DNA of 64,000 bases from Streptomyces calvus (lineage in GTDB: Bacteria > Actinomycetota > Actinomycetes > Streptomycetales > Streptomycetaceae): positions 124,001 through 188,000 of the forward strand of contig NZ_VCNP01000004.1 of the NCBI RefSeq assembly GCF_006782915.1. The letters run 5' to 3'. The position numbers were made by a program, and so were the translations under genes. The notes under the pieces were generated by a model. It saw only the letters and a program-made list of their open reading frames with translations. It was not told the DNA's origin and made no database searches. Below, one piece after another: positions 56,473 to 64,000 of the stretch (its first letter is position 1; each line of letters starts with the position of its first letter).

Positions 56473-57873
56473 TCACCTCGGTACGGACCCGGGCGGTCCC
56501 GACACGATTCGTTCCGGGACCCGGGGCCGGGCGGAGGCCTCCGTCGTCCGTTCCTCGATGCGGCGCCGGACGCGGGCGGCGAGTGCGCCCAGCCGCTCGG
56601 AGGCCGTCGCCCGGGGAGCGACCGGCTCCCGGATCCGGCGGGCGGCCGGCGGCAGGCCCTCCAGGTCCGCCGTGAACCTCTCCCGGCACTCGTCGAGCGT
56701 GGGCCTGGCGCCGGTGCGCCGCCCGCCCCGCATCACCGTCTCCAGCAACGGCATGCCACCGTCGGGGGGCTGCTCGTCGGCCAGAGCGATCACGTCGACG
56801 CAGCCGGGGCGGCGGAACACCTGCTTGGGACCGGGTGCCGTCACTTTCGCCGACGACAGCTTCATCACCGGCCGGCCGTCGTACTCCACCAGCTTGTAGG
56901 CCGAGTCCAGGTACGGCGCGTCGGCCGAGACGCCGACGCGAGTGCCGACGGCGTACGTGTCGATCGGCGCCCCGGAGCGGACCAGTTCGTCCACCGCGTA
57001 CTCGTCGAGACCACCGCTCGCGATGATCCGTACGTCGGGCAGGCCCGCGTCGTCGAGGAGGGAGCGTGCCCGTACCGCCAGGGCTCCGAGGTCGCCGCTG
57101 TCCAGGCGTACCGCCGAGCCGGGCCCGCGGGCCGCGTGGTCGAGCTCCCGCAGCACGCGCGCCGCGACGCGTACGCCCTCCTCGGTGTCGTAGGTGTCCA
57201 CCAGCAGGGTCACCGGTCCCGGGTGGGACCGCGCGAAGGCGCGGAAGGCGTCCTCCTCCGTGGCGAACGCCTCGACGAAGGAGTGGGCCATCGTGCCGAC
57301 GGCGGTCAGGCCCAGGGCGGTGGAGGCGGCCACGTTGCTGGTTCCGGCGAAGCCGGTCATCGCGCCGAGGCGGGCGGCCTGGAACCCTGCCTGCGGGCCG
57401 TGGGTGCGGCGCAGGGAGAAGTCCACGACCGGACGGCCTGCCGCCGCGAGGACGCACCGTGCGGCCTTCGAGGCTACGGCGGTCTGGTGGCTGAGCTGGT
57501 TGAGTACGTACGTTTCGGCCAGCTGTGCCTGCGGCAGAGGCGCGGTCACCTCCAGCAGGGGCTCTCCCGCCAGGACGATCCGTCCCTCCGGAACCGCCCG
57601 TACGTCGCCGGTGAACTCCAGGCCGAGCAGGGGGCGCAGGTCACGCGGCGGGCGGTGCAGCGCGGACGCGAAGGCGTCGACGTCCTCCGGGCCGACGTGA
57701 AGGCCGGACAGGTGGTCCAGGGCCGACTCCAGCCCCGCCGCGACCAGGAAGCCGCGCTCGGCGGGCAGGTCGCGGACGAAGAGGCTGAACGTCGCGGGGC
57801 CGGTCATGCCCTCCCGGAGGTAGGACATGGCCATCGTCACCTCGTACAGGTCGGTGGTCGTCGCGTCGGACAT
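56473..57873 (-). CDS. pncB: Nicotinate phosphoribosyltransferase
   Basis: A 466-aa enzyme of NAD salvage: nicotinate + PRPP (+ ATP) to nicotinate mononucleotide. Recognised by DATTTDLYEVTMAMSYL at the start, FSLRRTHGPQAGFQAARLGAMTGFAGTSNVAAS near residue 155, and SGGLDEYAVDELVRSGAPIDTYAVGT near residue 265. The DosR regulon of mycobacteria has a dedicated second copy, pncB2 (Rv0573c), so NAD supply in non-growing cells is the likely role. GAGGAGG precedes the ATG. It is second in the four-gene run. Confidence 0.93.
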   Translation of the reverse strand: MSDATTTDLYEVTMAMSYLREGMTGPATFSLFVRDLPAERGFLVAAGLESALDHLSGLHVGPEDVDAFASALHRPPRDLRPLLGLEFTGDVRAVPEGRIVLAGEPLLEVTAPLPQAQLAETYVLNQLSHQTAVASKAARCVLAAAGRPVVDFSLRRTHGPQAGFQAARLGAMTGFAGTSNVAASTALGLTAVGTMAHSFVEAFATEEDAFRAFARSHPGPVTLLVDTYDTEEGVRVAARVLRELDHAARGPGSAVRLDSGDLGALAVRARSLLDDAGLPDVRIIASGGLDEYAVDELVRSGAPIDTYAVGTRVGVSADAPYLDSAYKLVEYDGRPVMKLSSAKVTAPGPKQVFRRPGCVDVIALADEQPPDGGMPLLETVMRGGRRTGARPTLDECRERFTADLEGLPPAARRIREPVAPRATASERLGALAARVRRRIEERTTEASARPRVPERIVSGPPGSVPR

Positions 57874-57912
57874 CGGCGTCGCCTCCTCGGTCCTGTCCGG
57901 CTCGTCCTCACG

Positions 57913-58518
57913 TCACCGGCGGAACCGGCCGGCCCACAGGGGCTCCACCCGGTCCCACTCGACGTCCCACTGCGCGTACCTCCTCCGGTCCAGCGCGTGG
58001 CGCACGCCCACCCGCGCCGCGAAGACCCCGGCCGCCACGCCGACCCCCGCCGCACCGCCCGCGAACCAGCCGGTGGTCACGGCCTGGTTCTCGGTCATCG
58101 GCGGGCTGGTGACGGCCCCCTCGCCGGTCACCCACACCCGCACGGTGGTGCCCTCGGGCGTGTCCGGCGTCACGAGGGTGGTTCCCGTCCGCGCCGTTCC
58201 GTCGTCGTCGGTCCAGCGGACCCGCGCCTGCTGTTTCGCGTTCTCGCCGACCTCCTCGGTGATCGACGTCACCCGGGCGTCGACCTGGTGCCGCTCGGCC
58301 GACTGCGTCTGCACGGTGCGCATCGACGACTCGTACGCCGTCAGCCCCGCACCGAGCGCGGCCACCGGCAGGCCGAGGACGAGGACGAGCATCAGGAAGC
58401 CGCGAAACAAGGACTCGAACCTGTCGGACGGACGTCGCAGAGGGTTCACCCTCTTCGGGGTGCGCTCCCGGCGCGACGGCGGCGGACCGGACGCGTGCGG
58501 CGGATTCCATGCAGTCAT
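57913..58518 (-). CDS. Rv1733c-like two-helix membrane protein
   Basis: A 201-aa protein with two membrane helices, FRGFLMLVLVLGLPVAALGAGLTAYE near residue 40 and TGWFAGGAAGVGVAAGVFAARVGV near 155. Between them is an extracytoplasmic domain with VTPDTPEGTTVRVWVTGEGAVTSPP. This layout and the domain are those of Rv1733c, a DosR-induced protein of unknown function. ATG 58518 has GGAGG upstream. It heads the four-gene run, and a near-perfect 22-bp palindrome lies about 80 bp upstream. Confidence 0.8.
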   Translation of the reverse strand: MTAWNPPHASGPPPSRRERTPKRVNPLRRPSDRFESLFRGFLMLVLVLGLPVAALGAGLTAYESSMRTVQTQSAERHQVDARVTSITEEVGENAKQQARVRWTDDDGTARTGTTLVTPDTPEGTTVRVWVTGEGAVTSPPMTENQAVTTGWFAGGAAGVGVAAGVFAARVGVRHALDRRRYAQWDVEWDRVEPLWAGRFRR

Positions 58519-58564
58519 GACTCGGCCTCCAGCAGGTCGCTGGTCCGTTCCCCCCACCGTCCTG

Positions 58565-58579
58565 GTCCCATCATGGGAC
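58565..58579. repeat. Short perfect palindrome
   Basis: GTCCCAT-C-ATGGGAC has perfect 7-bp arms, upstream of the Rv1733c-like gene and next to the DevR-type box at 58595-58616. Its half-sites are inverted relative to the box family, so it may bind another factor or be fortuitous. Confidence 0.4.
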
Positions 58580-58594
58580 GGCGCGGGCTCCGGT

Positions 58595-58616
58595 CACAGG
58601 GCCGAAGGTCCCTGTG
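58595..58616. promoter_or_regulatory. Best DevR/OsdR-type palindrome in the window
   Basis: A 22-bp inverted repeat with CACAGGG / CCCTGTG outer arms and the core GGGCC-GAAG-GTCCC at 58599-58612. It lies about 80 bp upstream of the Rv1733c-like gene that heads the NAPRTase-DUF1876-Hsp20 run. The extended symmetry makes chance unlikely. The regulator identity is inferred. Confidence 0.65.
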
Positions 58617-58677
58617 GGGGACGGCTTCCGAGTCCACAAGGACCGGCCGATGACGTGGTCCGTCCCAGCCCGTCCGG

Positions 58678-59499
58678 TCATATCCGGGGAACGACCGCGA
58701 CCGGACACGGCGCGTGGTGCAGTACCGCATGGTTGACCAATCCGAGTTGCAGACCCAGGTGTCCTTGTCGTCTGCGGGCGCCGACGACCAGCAGGTCCGC
58801 CTCCGCTGCCGCTTCCAGCAGGGCGTGGCGCGCCGGCCCCTCGATCACCCGCCGGTTCACCGGGGCGTCGCGGTACCGCTCCGACGCGCCGCGCAGGGCG
58901 TCGTCGAGTACCCGCGCCGGCGAGCGCCGGCGGGTCTCCGGGGTGTACGAGGGCAGGGCTCGTGGTGAGTCGGAAGCATCGAGCGGTGCGCTCCAGGCGT
59001 GCACCGCCACCAGTCGGCAGTGCCGCACATGGGCCTCACGGAAGGCGAACTGTACGGCCGTGCCGCTGCCCTTCCCCTCCTCGACACCGACGACGACGCT
59101 CCCGAAGCGGGCACAGCGGTGCTCCGCCGCACCGCGCACCACGACGACCGGGCAGTCCGCTCGCGCCGCCACGGCGAGGCTGACCGATCCCAGGAGCATT
59201 CCGGCGAGGTCTCCGAACCCTCTGGAACCCAGTACCAGTGCGAAGGCGTTGCGCCCTTTGCCGAGCAGGGCGGCGGTCGCGTCCTCGTGCAGCACCTCGT
59301 TCGACAACCTCACCGTGGGAGCACCCTTCCTGACCCGTTCCGAGGCGGCGTCGATCACGTCGGACGCCTCGTGGTCCCGCGCCGCCGCGTGCAGGAGGTG
59401 GAGCGGGACGCCGTGCCGGACGGCTTCTCCGGCGGCCCAGTCCACCGCCTCCAGGCTCGCCTCGGACCCGTCGACGCCGACCACCAGGGGAATCGTCAC
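58678..59499 (-). CDS. Tandem-domain universal stress protein
   Basis: A 273-aa two-domain UspA protein, shorter than its paralogues. Domain 1 starts VTIPLVVGVDGSEASLEAVDWAAGE and has VLGSRGFGDLAGMLLGSVSLAVAARADCPVVVV. Domain 2 has VVGARRRQGHLGLQLGLVNHAVLHHAPCPVAVV. It is nearest to the USP at 50895-51776. GTG 59499 follows GGGAGGAG. It lies upstream of the four-gene run but is separated by the palindrome, so that run probably has its own promoter. Confidence 0.89.
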   Translation of the reverse strand: MTIPLVVGVDGSEASLEAVDWAAGEAVRHGVPLHLLHAAARDHEASDVIDAASERVRKGAPTVRLSNEVLHEDATAALLGKGRNAFALVLGSRGFGDLAGMLLGSVSLAVAARADCPVVVVRGAAEHRCARFGSVVVGVEEGKGSGTAVQFAFREAHVRHCRLVAVHAWSAPLDASDSPRALPSYTPETRRRSPARVLDDALRGASERYRDAPVNRRVIEGPARHALLEAAAEADLLVVGARRRQGHLGLQLGLVNHAVLHHAPCPVAVVPRI

Positions 59500-59701
59500 C
59501 GCCGCTGTCTCCTCCCGGCCGGATCCCGCGCCTGTCTCCCGCCTCCGGTCCGCATGCGCCGCGGAGGGGATTGGGGTACTCCTCGAACGAGGGAACCCGC
59601 CCCGTCCGGCGGGCCGACGGTCTCCCGGCCGTCCGCGTCGTCGGGCTCGGGCACCGTCATCCATCCCTCTTCCAGCTTCTTACGAGACGGAGGGCACCGC
59701 C

Positions 59702-59887
59702 ATGCGGCCAGTCGTCACCGTGGGCCTCGACGGCTCACTCGAGAGTTCTGCCGCCGCCGAGGGTGCGTTCCCGCCGGCCGCCTGCCGCCGGGAACGCCGG
59801 TACGTCCCAGCGCCGCGTCCGGGCCCCGTGGCCCGGGCAGCCGTCCGTCACGCACGCCGCCCCGTCGCCGCCCTCCCCCATGACTGA
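59702..59887 (+). pseudogene. Mini universal stress protein left by an internal deletion
   Basis: A 61-aa frame with GGAGGG upstream. It opens like a USP (MRPVVTVGLDGSLESSAAAEG) and closes like the end of a tandem USP (GPVARAAVRHARRPVAALPHD), with only about 20 Arg/Pro-rich residues between. The Usp core, including the nucleotide loop, is absent. An internal deletion that kept the reading frame explains it. It may still be translated, but a Usp fold is not possible. The next gene starts inside its last codons. Confidence 0.6.
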
Positions 59888-61465
59888 GCCGGGCCCCACC
59901 GGGAGGACGGCGCCCCCGGCGCCTGCGGCCGACACGTCCCCGCTCCAAACCGGTGGCCGGCACGACGGCGAGCCGCTGCCGCGCGCGCAGGTGTGCGAGA
60001 CGCACACCGCGATCGTGTTCTTCGCCGGCGACCGCGCCTACAAACTGAAGAAGCCGGTGGATCTGGAGTTCCTGGACTACACGACGGTGGCGGCCCGCCG
60101 GGCGGCGTGCGAGCGTGAAGTCGCCCTCAACCGCCGCTTCGCCCCCGACGTCTATCTGGGGCTGGGTGAGCTGCGAAGCCCCGACGCACAGGCGCCGGAG
60201 CCGCTCGTGGTGATGCGCCGGATGCCCGCGGACCGCCGGCTTTCCGCCTGGTGCGGGAAGGGGTAGCCGTCGACGACGTCCTGCGGGCCGTCGCCCGGCA
60301 GCTCGCGGCGTGGCACGCGGAGGCGCCCCGGAGCCGTGAGGTGGACGAGCAGGGCACGCGGGACGCCCTGTCCTCGCGCTGGGAGGCCGGCTTCCGGCAG
60401 GTCCGCGCGTTGGCCGACGACGGCGCCGTACCGGAGGGGGGGGCGGAGGCGGAGCGGCTGGTGCGCCGCTACCTCGCCGGCCGTACGCGTCTGTTCGACT
60501 CCCGCATCGAGCAGGGGCGGGTGGTCGACGGCCACGGCGATCTGCTCGCCGAGGACGTCTTCTGCCTCGACGACGGTCCCCGCGTCCTGGACTGCCTGGA
60601 GTTCGACGACCACCTGCGTCACGTCGACGGACTCGACGACGCCGCCTTCCTCGCCATGGACCTGGAACAGCTCGGCGCCCCTCAGGCCGCGGCGTACTTC
60701 CTCGCCCGGTACGGAGAGTACTCGGGCGATCCGGCACCCCCTTCCCTGTGGCACCACTACGTCGCCTACCGCGCGTTCGTCCGCGCCAAGGTCTCCCTGA
60801 TCCAGGCACGTCAGGGCGCGCCGGGCGCGGAGGCGGCGTTCCGGCGGCTGGTCTCGACGGCGCTGCGCCACCTGCGTACCTCCGCCGTCGGCCTGACGCT
60901 CGTCGGAGGGCTGCCGGGAAGCGGGAAGTCCACCCTCTCCGGAGCTCTGGCGGACCGGCTCGGGGTCACGCTGCTCAGCAGCGACCGTCTCCGCAAGGAG
61001 CTGGCGGGAATCCCCGCGGAGCAGTCCGCGGCGGCCGGCTACGGCGAGGGAATCTACACGCCGGAGTGGACGGCCAGGACCTACTCCGCCCTGCTCGACC
61101 GCGCGTCCGCCCTGCTGTCCTCGGGGGAATCCGTCGTCCTGGACGCCACCTGGTCCGATGCGGCACAGCGGGAGGCGGCCGTGCGCGTGGCGGAACGCAC
61201 CAGCGCCGACCTGGTGGCCCTGCACTGCCATGTGCCGGGGGACGTGGCAGCGGCCCGCCTGTGCACCCGTGCCCCCGGAGCGTCCGACGCCGACGCCTCC
61301 GTCGCCGCCGTGATGGAGGCCCGGGAACAGCCGTGGCCGGAGGCCGTCTCGGTCGACACCAGCGGCTCCCTCGAGTCCGCGGTCGCCCGGGCGCTGGCTG
61401 CCGTACGCCCGTGGGGTACGGGCCAGGCACCGGTCTTCCGCCGCCCCTACATGGAGCCGGGCTAG
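59880..61465 (+). pseudogene. Frameshifted aminoglycoside-phosphotransferase-like / P-loop kinase (Rv2004c-like)
   Basis: The first frame gives AQVCETHTAIVFFAGDRAYKLKKPVDLEFLDY and runs to LVVMRRMPADRRLSA, then meets a stop at 60264-60266. The following frame takes over at about 60251 with VREGVAVDDVLRAVARQLAAWH and continues through VVDGHGDLLAEDVF, the kinase-like DCLEFDDHLRHVD and a C-terminal P-loop domain, GGLPGSGKSTLSGALADRL, to the end. One missing base near 60248 restores a roughly 528-aa protein like DosR-regulated Rv2004c. It is a pseudogene or a sequencing error. Confidence 0.75.
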
Positions 61466-61644
61466 GTCAGCGGGTGTGCCCGCCGGTGCTCCTCGGGCCC
61501 GGTCGTCGGCGGCCGGACCGCGCCACCAGCTCTCGCGGGGCGCGGCGCGTTGCCTCATGGTGGGTTGTACGGGGAACTCTGGCCCGTCCGGCCTAGCGGA
61601 GCCCGACGGCGTATGCCCGTCATGGCTCTTCGAAGGAGGCCACC

Positions 61645-62208
61645 ATGGGTGAACAGGGACCACTCGCCCCCGGCGAGGCGTGGCGGGCCGTGGCCGCGTG
61701 CTTCCTCACCACCTTCGCGCTGCTCTCGCGGCACCGGATCCACCTGCCGGAAGAGCACGTGGGCAGGCGGCTGGACTTCGCCGACGGCACCGGCGCCCGG
61801 GTCTACCGGGAGACCCGCCTCGGCAGCGGCCTGGCGAAGGACCCGTGCACGCTGGTGGTCGTCTTCCGGCTGCGCCTGGTACGCGGACCCGCGCACGCGC
61901 TGTTCCGCCGCGAGAGCCTGCTGAACACCCCCCTGTTCGTCGGCTTCCCCGGTTTCACCTCGAAGCTGTGGCTGGCCCACGACGAGCGCGGCCGCTACCG
62001 CGGCGTGTACGAGTGGGACGGATCCGACCGCGCCGAGCACTACGCGCGCTCCCTGTGGCGGGTCCTCGCGCTGGTCAGCGAGCCCGGTTCGATCCGGTAC
62101 GCGATCGTGCCGGGACTGCGCCGCGACGACGTGATCGCGGACCCCCGACTCGTCGAGGACCCGGAGCCGGAGGCCGCCGCGTGGTGGCGCACAGTGGCCG
62201 GGACGTGA
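61645..62208 (+). CDS. Conserved protein of unknown function, partner of the FAD monooxygenase
   Basis: A 187-aa protein with no family that I recognise. It has a short hydrophobic patch near the start (AVAACFLTTFALLS), a middle with HALFRRESLLNTPLFVGFPGFTSKLWLAHDERG, and YRGVYEWDGSDRAEHYARSLWRVLALVSEPGSIRYAIVPGL near residue 120, which reads like a small alpha-beta sandwich rather than a membrane protein. AAGGAGG precedes the ATG. Its stop overlaps the start of the FAD monooxygenase gene (GTGA), so the two are made together and may form a complex or pathway. Confidence 0.7.
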   Translation: MGEQGPLAPGEAWRAVAACFLTTFALLSRHRIHLPEEHVGRRLDFADGTGARVYRETRLGSGLAKDPCTLVVVFRLRLVRGPAHALFRRESLLNTPLFVGFPGFTSKLWLAHDERGRYRGVYEWDGSDRAEHYARSLWRVLALVSEPGSIRYAIVPGLRRDDVIADPRLVEDPEPEAAAWWRTVAGT

Positions 62209-63776
62209 CCACGGCGGTGGACGTCCTGGTCGTCGGGGCCGGTACCACCGGCCTCAGCCTGGCCCTGCAGGCCCACGCCCACGGAGCACGGATCCGGGTC
62301 GTCGAGCGGCGCCTCGAGCAGTTCCGGCCCTCCCGCGCCCTCATCCTGCACCCACGCACCCTGGAAGTCCTGCGCCCGCTCGGCGTCACGGACGCCCTGC
62401 TGGAGTCGGCGGACACCGCACCGACGGCCCATCTGCATCTCGGCTCCCGCGTCGTCGACACCGGGCTCGCGGACCTCGCGCTGCCCGACACGGCGTTCCC
62501 CCACCTGACACTCATGCGGCAGACGGACGTCGAAACGGTGCTGGCGCGGGCACTCGCCGACCGCGGGGTGACGGTCGAACGGGGCACCGAACTGCTCACC
62601 GCCCGCGACGACGGGGACGGCGCGCATGCCGTGCTGCGCTCGCGGCACGGCGTCGAGGAGGTCCGCTGCCCCTTCGTCGTCGGCTGCGACGGCCCGGCCA
62701 GCGCCGTGCGGACCTGTGCCGGCATCGGGTGGCACGGCAGGCCCTACGCCGAGGAGGTGGTCCTCGCCGATCTGGACCTCGATGGCACGCCCCCCGATGC
62801 CGGCGCCCAGGTGTTCGCGGGACGCCGGGGCCTGCTGTTCCTCTTCCCGCTCGGGGAGCGGGCCGCCTGGCGGCTGCTGGCCACCCGGGCGTCCGCCGGC
62901 GGGGCCGGACGGGACTTCGGCCAGCCCGGGGCCGCCGTCCCGGAAGCCGAACTCCAGCGCCTCCTGAACGACGCCAGGACGACAGCACGGATCGAGCGCC
63001 TCGCCTGGTCGGCGCGGATTCCGCTGCAGTGCGGCCTCGCCCGGCGGTTCCGCCGGGGGCGGCTCTTCCTCGCGGGGGACGCGGCCCACACCTACTCACC
63101 GGCCACCGGCCAGGGCATGAACGCCGGCATCCAGGACGCGGTGAACCTCGGCTGGAAGCTCGGCTTCGCGGCGAGCGGTTCCCCGGGCGAGTTCGATGCC
63201 GAAGTGCTGCTCGATTCCTACGAAGGGGAGCGCAGAGCGGCTGCCCATCGACGGCTGCTCCTGACGCACACCGCGTTCTGGGCGGAGGCGTCGACGGGCC
63301 GGCTCCCCTCGTGGCTGCGCGCGGTGGCCGCTCCGCGCGCGGCTCCCGCCGTTCCCGTGCTCCTCGGCCGGCGACGACTGGTCGCCGAGGCCGTCCGTGT
63401 CATCTCCCAACTGCGCGTGAACTACCGGCACAGTCCCCTGTCGGTGGAGGGAACACCGCCCCTGAGGGGGGCTCCTCGCCCGGGAGACCGCCTGCCCGAC
63501 GCGGCCGTCAGCGTCGGAGGACCTGCCCAGCGGCTGCACGGACTGCTGGCCCGCCCGGGTGTGCACCTGCTGCTGCAACGCGACGCCGCTCCACCGCCGG
63601 ACATGGCCGACCCTCGGGTGACCGTCCTGCGGCTGTCGAACAGCCCCGGCCGTGGTCTGGTGGCCGTCCGCCCGGACGGGCATGTCGGCTTCCGCTGCGG
63701 GGCCGCCGACCCAGCCGGGCTGACCGGCTGGCTCTCCCTGATCGGTGCGGCACCGTTCCCGCCCGTCCGGCCATGA
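62205..63776 (+). CDS. FAD-dependent aromatic-type monooxygenase
   Basis: A 523-aa class A flavoprotein monooxygenase of the PheA/UbiH type. The FAD-binding GxGxxG is VVGAGTTGLSLALQAHAHGARIRVVER at the N-terminus, the DG motif is VVGCDGPASAVRTCAGI near residue 160, and the GD motif is LFLAGDAAHTYSPATGQGMNAGIQDAVNLGWKL near 290. A thioredoxin-like C-terminal domain of the phenol hydroxylase type follows. The substrate is unknown. GTG 62205 couples it to the preceding gene; GTG 62181, with GGAGG before it, is an alternative start. An oxygen-consuming enzyme is unexpected in a hypoxia island. Confidence 0.85.
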   Translation: MTTAVDVLVVGAGTTGLSLALQAHAHGARIRVVERRLEQFRPSRALILHPRTLEVLRPLGVTDALLESADTAPTAHLHLGSRVVDTGLADLALPDTAFPHLTLMRQTDVETVLARALADRGVTVERGTELLTARDDGDGAHAVLRSRHGVEEVRCPFVVGCDGPASAVRTCAGIGWHGRPYAEEVVLADLDLDGTPPDAGAQVFAGRRGLLFLFPLGERAAWRLLATRASAGGAGRDFGQPGAAVPEAELQRLLNDARTTARIERLAWSARIPLQCGLARRFRRGRLFLAGDAAHTYSPATGQGMNAGIQDAVNLGWKLGFAASGSPGEFDAEVLLDSYEGERRAAAHRRLLLTHTAFWAEASTGRLPSWLRAVAAPRAAPAVPVLLGRRRLVAEAVRVISQLRVNYRHSPLSVEGTPPLRGAPRPGDRLPDAAVSVGGPAQRLHGLLARPGVHLLLQRDAAPPPDMADPRVTVLRLSNSPGRGLVAVRPDGHVGFRCGAADPAGLTGWLSLIGAAPFPPVRP

Positions 63777-63852
63777 GCACCGGACGACGGAGCCCCTCCT
63801 CCCGGTCACAGGGGTCCGACTGCCCTGCGGAGCAGACGGCATGAGGACCCCG

Positions 63853-63879
63853 GTTGCCCGGGCGTCCGCCCGGGGCGAC
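63853..63879 (+). terminator. GC-rich hairpin after the monooxygenase gene
   Basis: GTTG-CCCGGGC pairs with GCCCGGG-CGAC (one bulged G) around a 4-nt loop, 76 nt after the stop. Upstream of it a loose repeat with CAGGG/CCCTG arms (63809-63827) could be an operator for the next gene. Confidence 0.45.
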
Positions 63880-63919
63880 CGTGGAGGGAGTCGGCCGAGC
63901 CGCCAGGGAGTGGGTGACC

Positions 63920-64000
63920 ATGCGAGCCCTCGTCTACCACGGTCCCGGACGGATCTCCTGGGACACCGTCACGGATCCGGCGCTCGAGGATCCCGCCGAC
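63920..64000 (+). CDS. Zinc-type alcohol dehydrogenase, N-terminal fragment
   Basis: The first 27 codons, MRALVYHGPGRISWDTVTDP followed by ALEDPAD, match the start of medium-chain zinc alcohol/threonine dehydrogenases. AGGGAG lies upstream. The gene runs off the right edge. An alcohol dehydrogenase would fit the fermentative theme, but the fragment is too short to assign a substrate. Confidence 0.7.
   Translation, partial: MRALVYHGPGRISWDTVTDPALEDPAD

Noticed and set aside
59611..59626. GGGCC-GAC-GGTCTCCC as another operator
   Set aside because: The right arm is interrupted by an extra T; symmetry is too poor to list.
1..64000. CRISPR array, tRNA, rRNA or prophage
   Set aside because: No regularly spaced repeats, no tRNA-like cloverleaf and no phage structural or integrase genes were seen by eye on either strand.

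Overview
The window looks like chromosome from a high-GC actinomycete, most probably Streptomyces or a close relative. GC is very high throughout, GTG starts are common, and protein families such as DUF1876, DUF1918, Acg-type nitroreductases, Rv1733c-like membrane proteins and CBS-BON proteins are typical of that group. No rRNA, tRNA, CRISPR array, intact insertion sequence or phage was seen.

The content matches the hypoxia/dormancy (DosR/DevR in Mycobacterium, OsdR in Streptomyces) gene set. The first gene encodes a DevR/OsdR-like response regulator. The rest includes six intact and two broken universal stress proteins, three CBS-BON proteins plus one relic, two Acg-like nitroreductases, an Hsp20, a CtpF-like ATPase, a NarK-like carrier, a second-type nicotinate phosphoribosyltransferase, an Rv1733c-like protein, an Rv2004c-like kinase, a GH65 enzyme and a ribosome-hibernation-like protein. 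Intergenic regions repeatedly carry GGGNCC/GGNCCC palindromes, the likely binding sites of the regulator.

Layout. 1-12.7 kb: regulator, pyruvate formate-lyase and its activase, a USP, pyruvate phosphate dikinase, HPF-like protein, CBS-BON, AdhE, STAS protein. 12.7-21.5 kb: phosphoketolase, a frameshifted USP, Acg-like protein, a KhtT/KhtU-type K+/H+ antiporter pair, a DoxX-like membrane protein, a USP. 21.6-26.3 kb: a complete arginine deiminase operon (permease, deiminase, ornithine carbamoyltransferase, carbamate kinase). 26.6-33.1 kb: USP, second antiporter pair, USP plus P-type ATPase. 33.1-38.3 kb: IS relic, small membrane protein, flavodoxin, CBS-BON relic, GNAT-acyl-CoA synthetase fusion, quinone-reductase-like flavoprotein. 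38.5-47.2 kb: NAD-type formate dehydrogenase (two subunits), nitrate/nitrite-type carrier, second P-type ATPase. 47.4-52.8 kb: K+ channel, GH65, USP, CBS-BON. 52.8-59.5 kb: Acg-like protein, DUF1918-HTH-PNPOx fusion, CBS-BON, then a four-gene run (Rv1733c-like, NAPRTase, DUF1876, Hsp20) and a USP. 59.7-64 kb: USP relic, frameshifted kinase, unknown protein plus FAD monooxygenase, and the start of a zinc alcohol dehydrogenase.

How it could work together (inference): when oxygen falls the regulator would switch on a fermentative programme in an otherwise aerobic bacterium. Pyruvate is split to acetyl-CoA and formate; AdhE re-oxidises NADH; phosphoketolase feeds acetyl phosphate; the arginine route and possibly the ADP-forming acyl-CoA synthetase give ATP; formate is oxidised with NAD+. 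Pumps, antiporters and a channel maintain ions, while USPs, CBS proteins, Hsp20 and the hibernation-like factor protect a non-growing cell.
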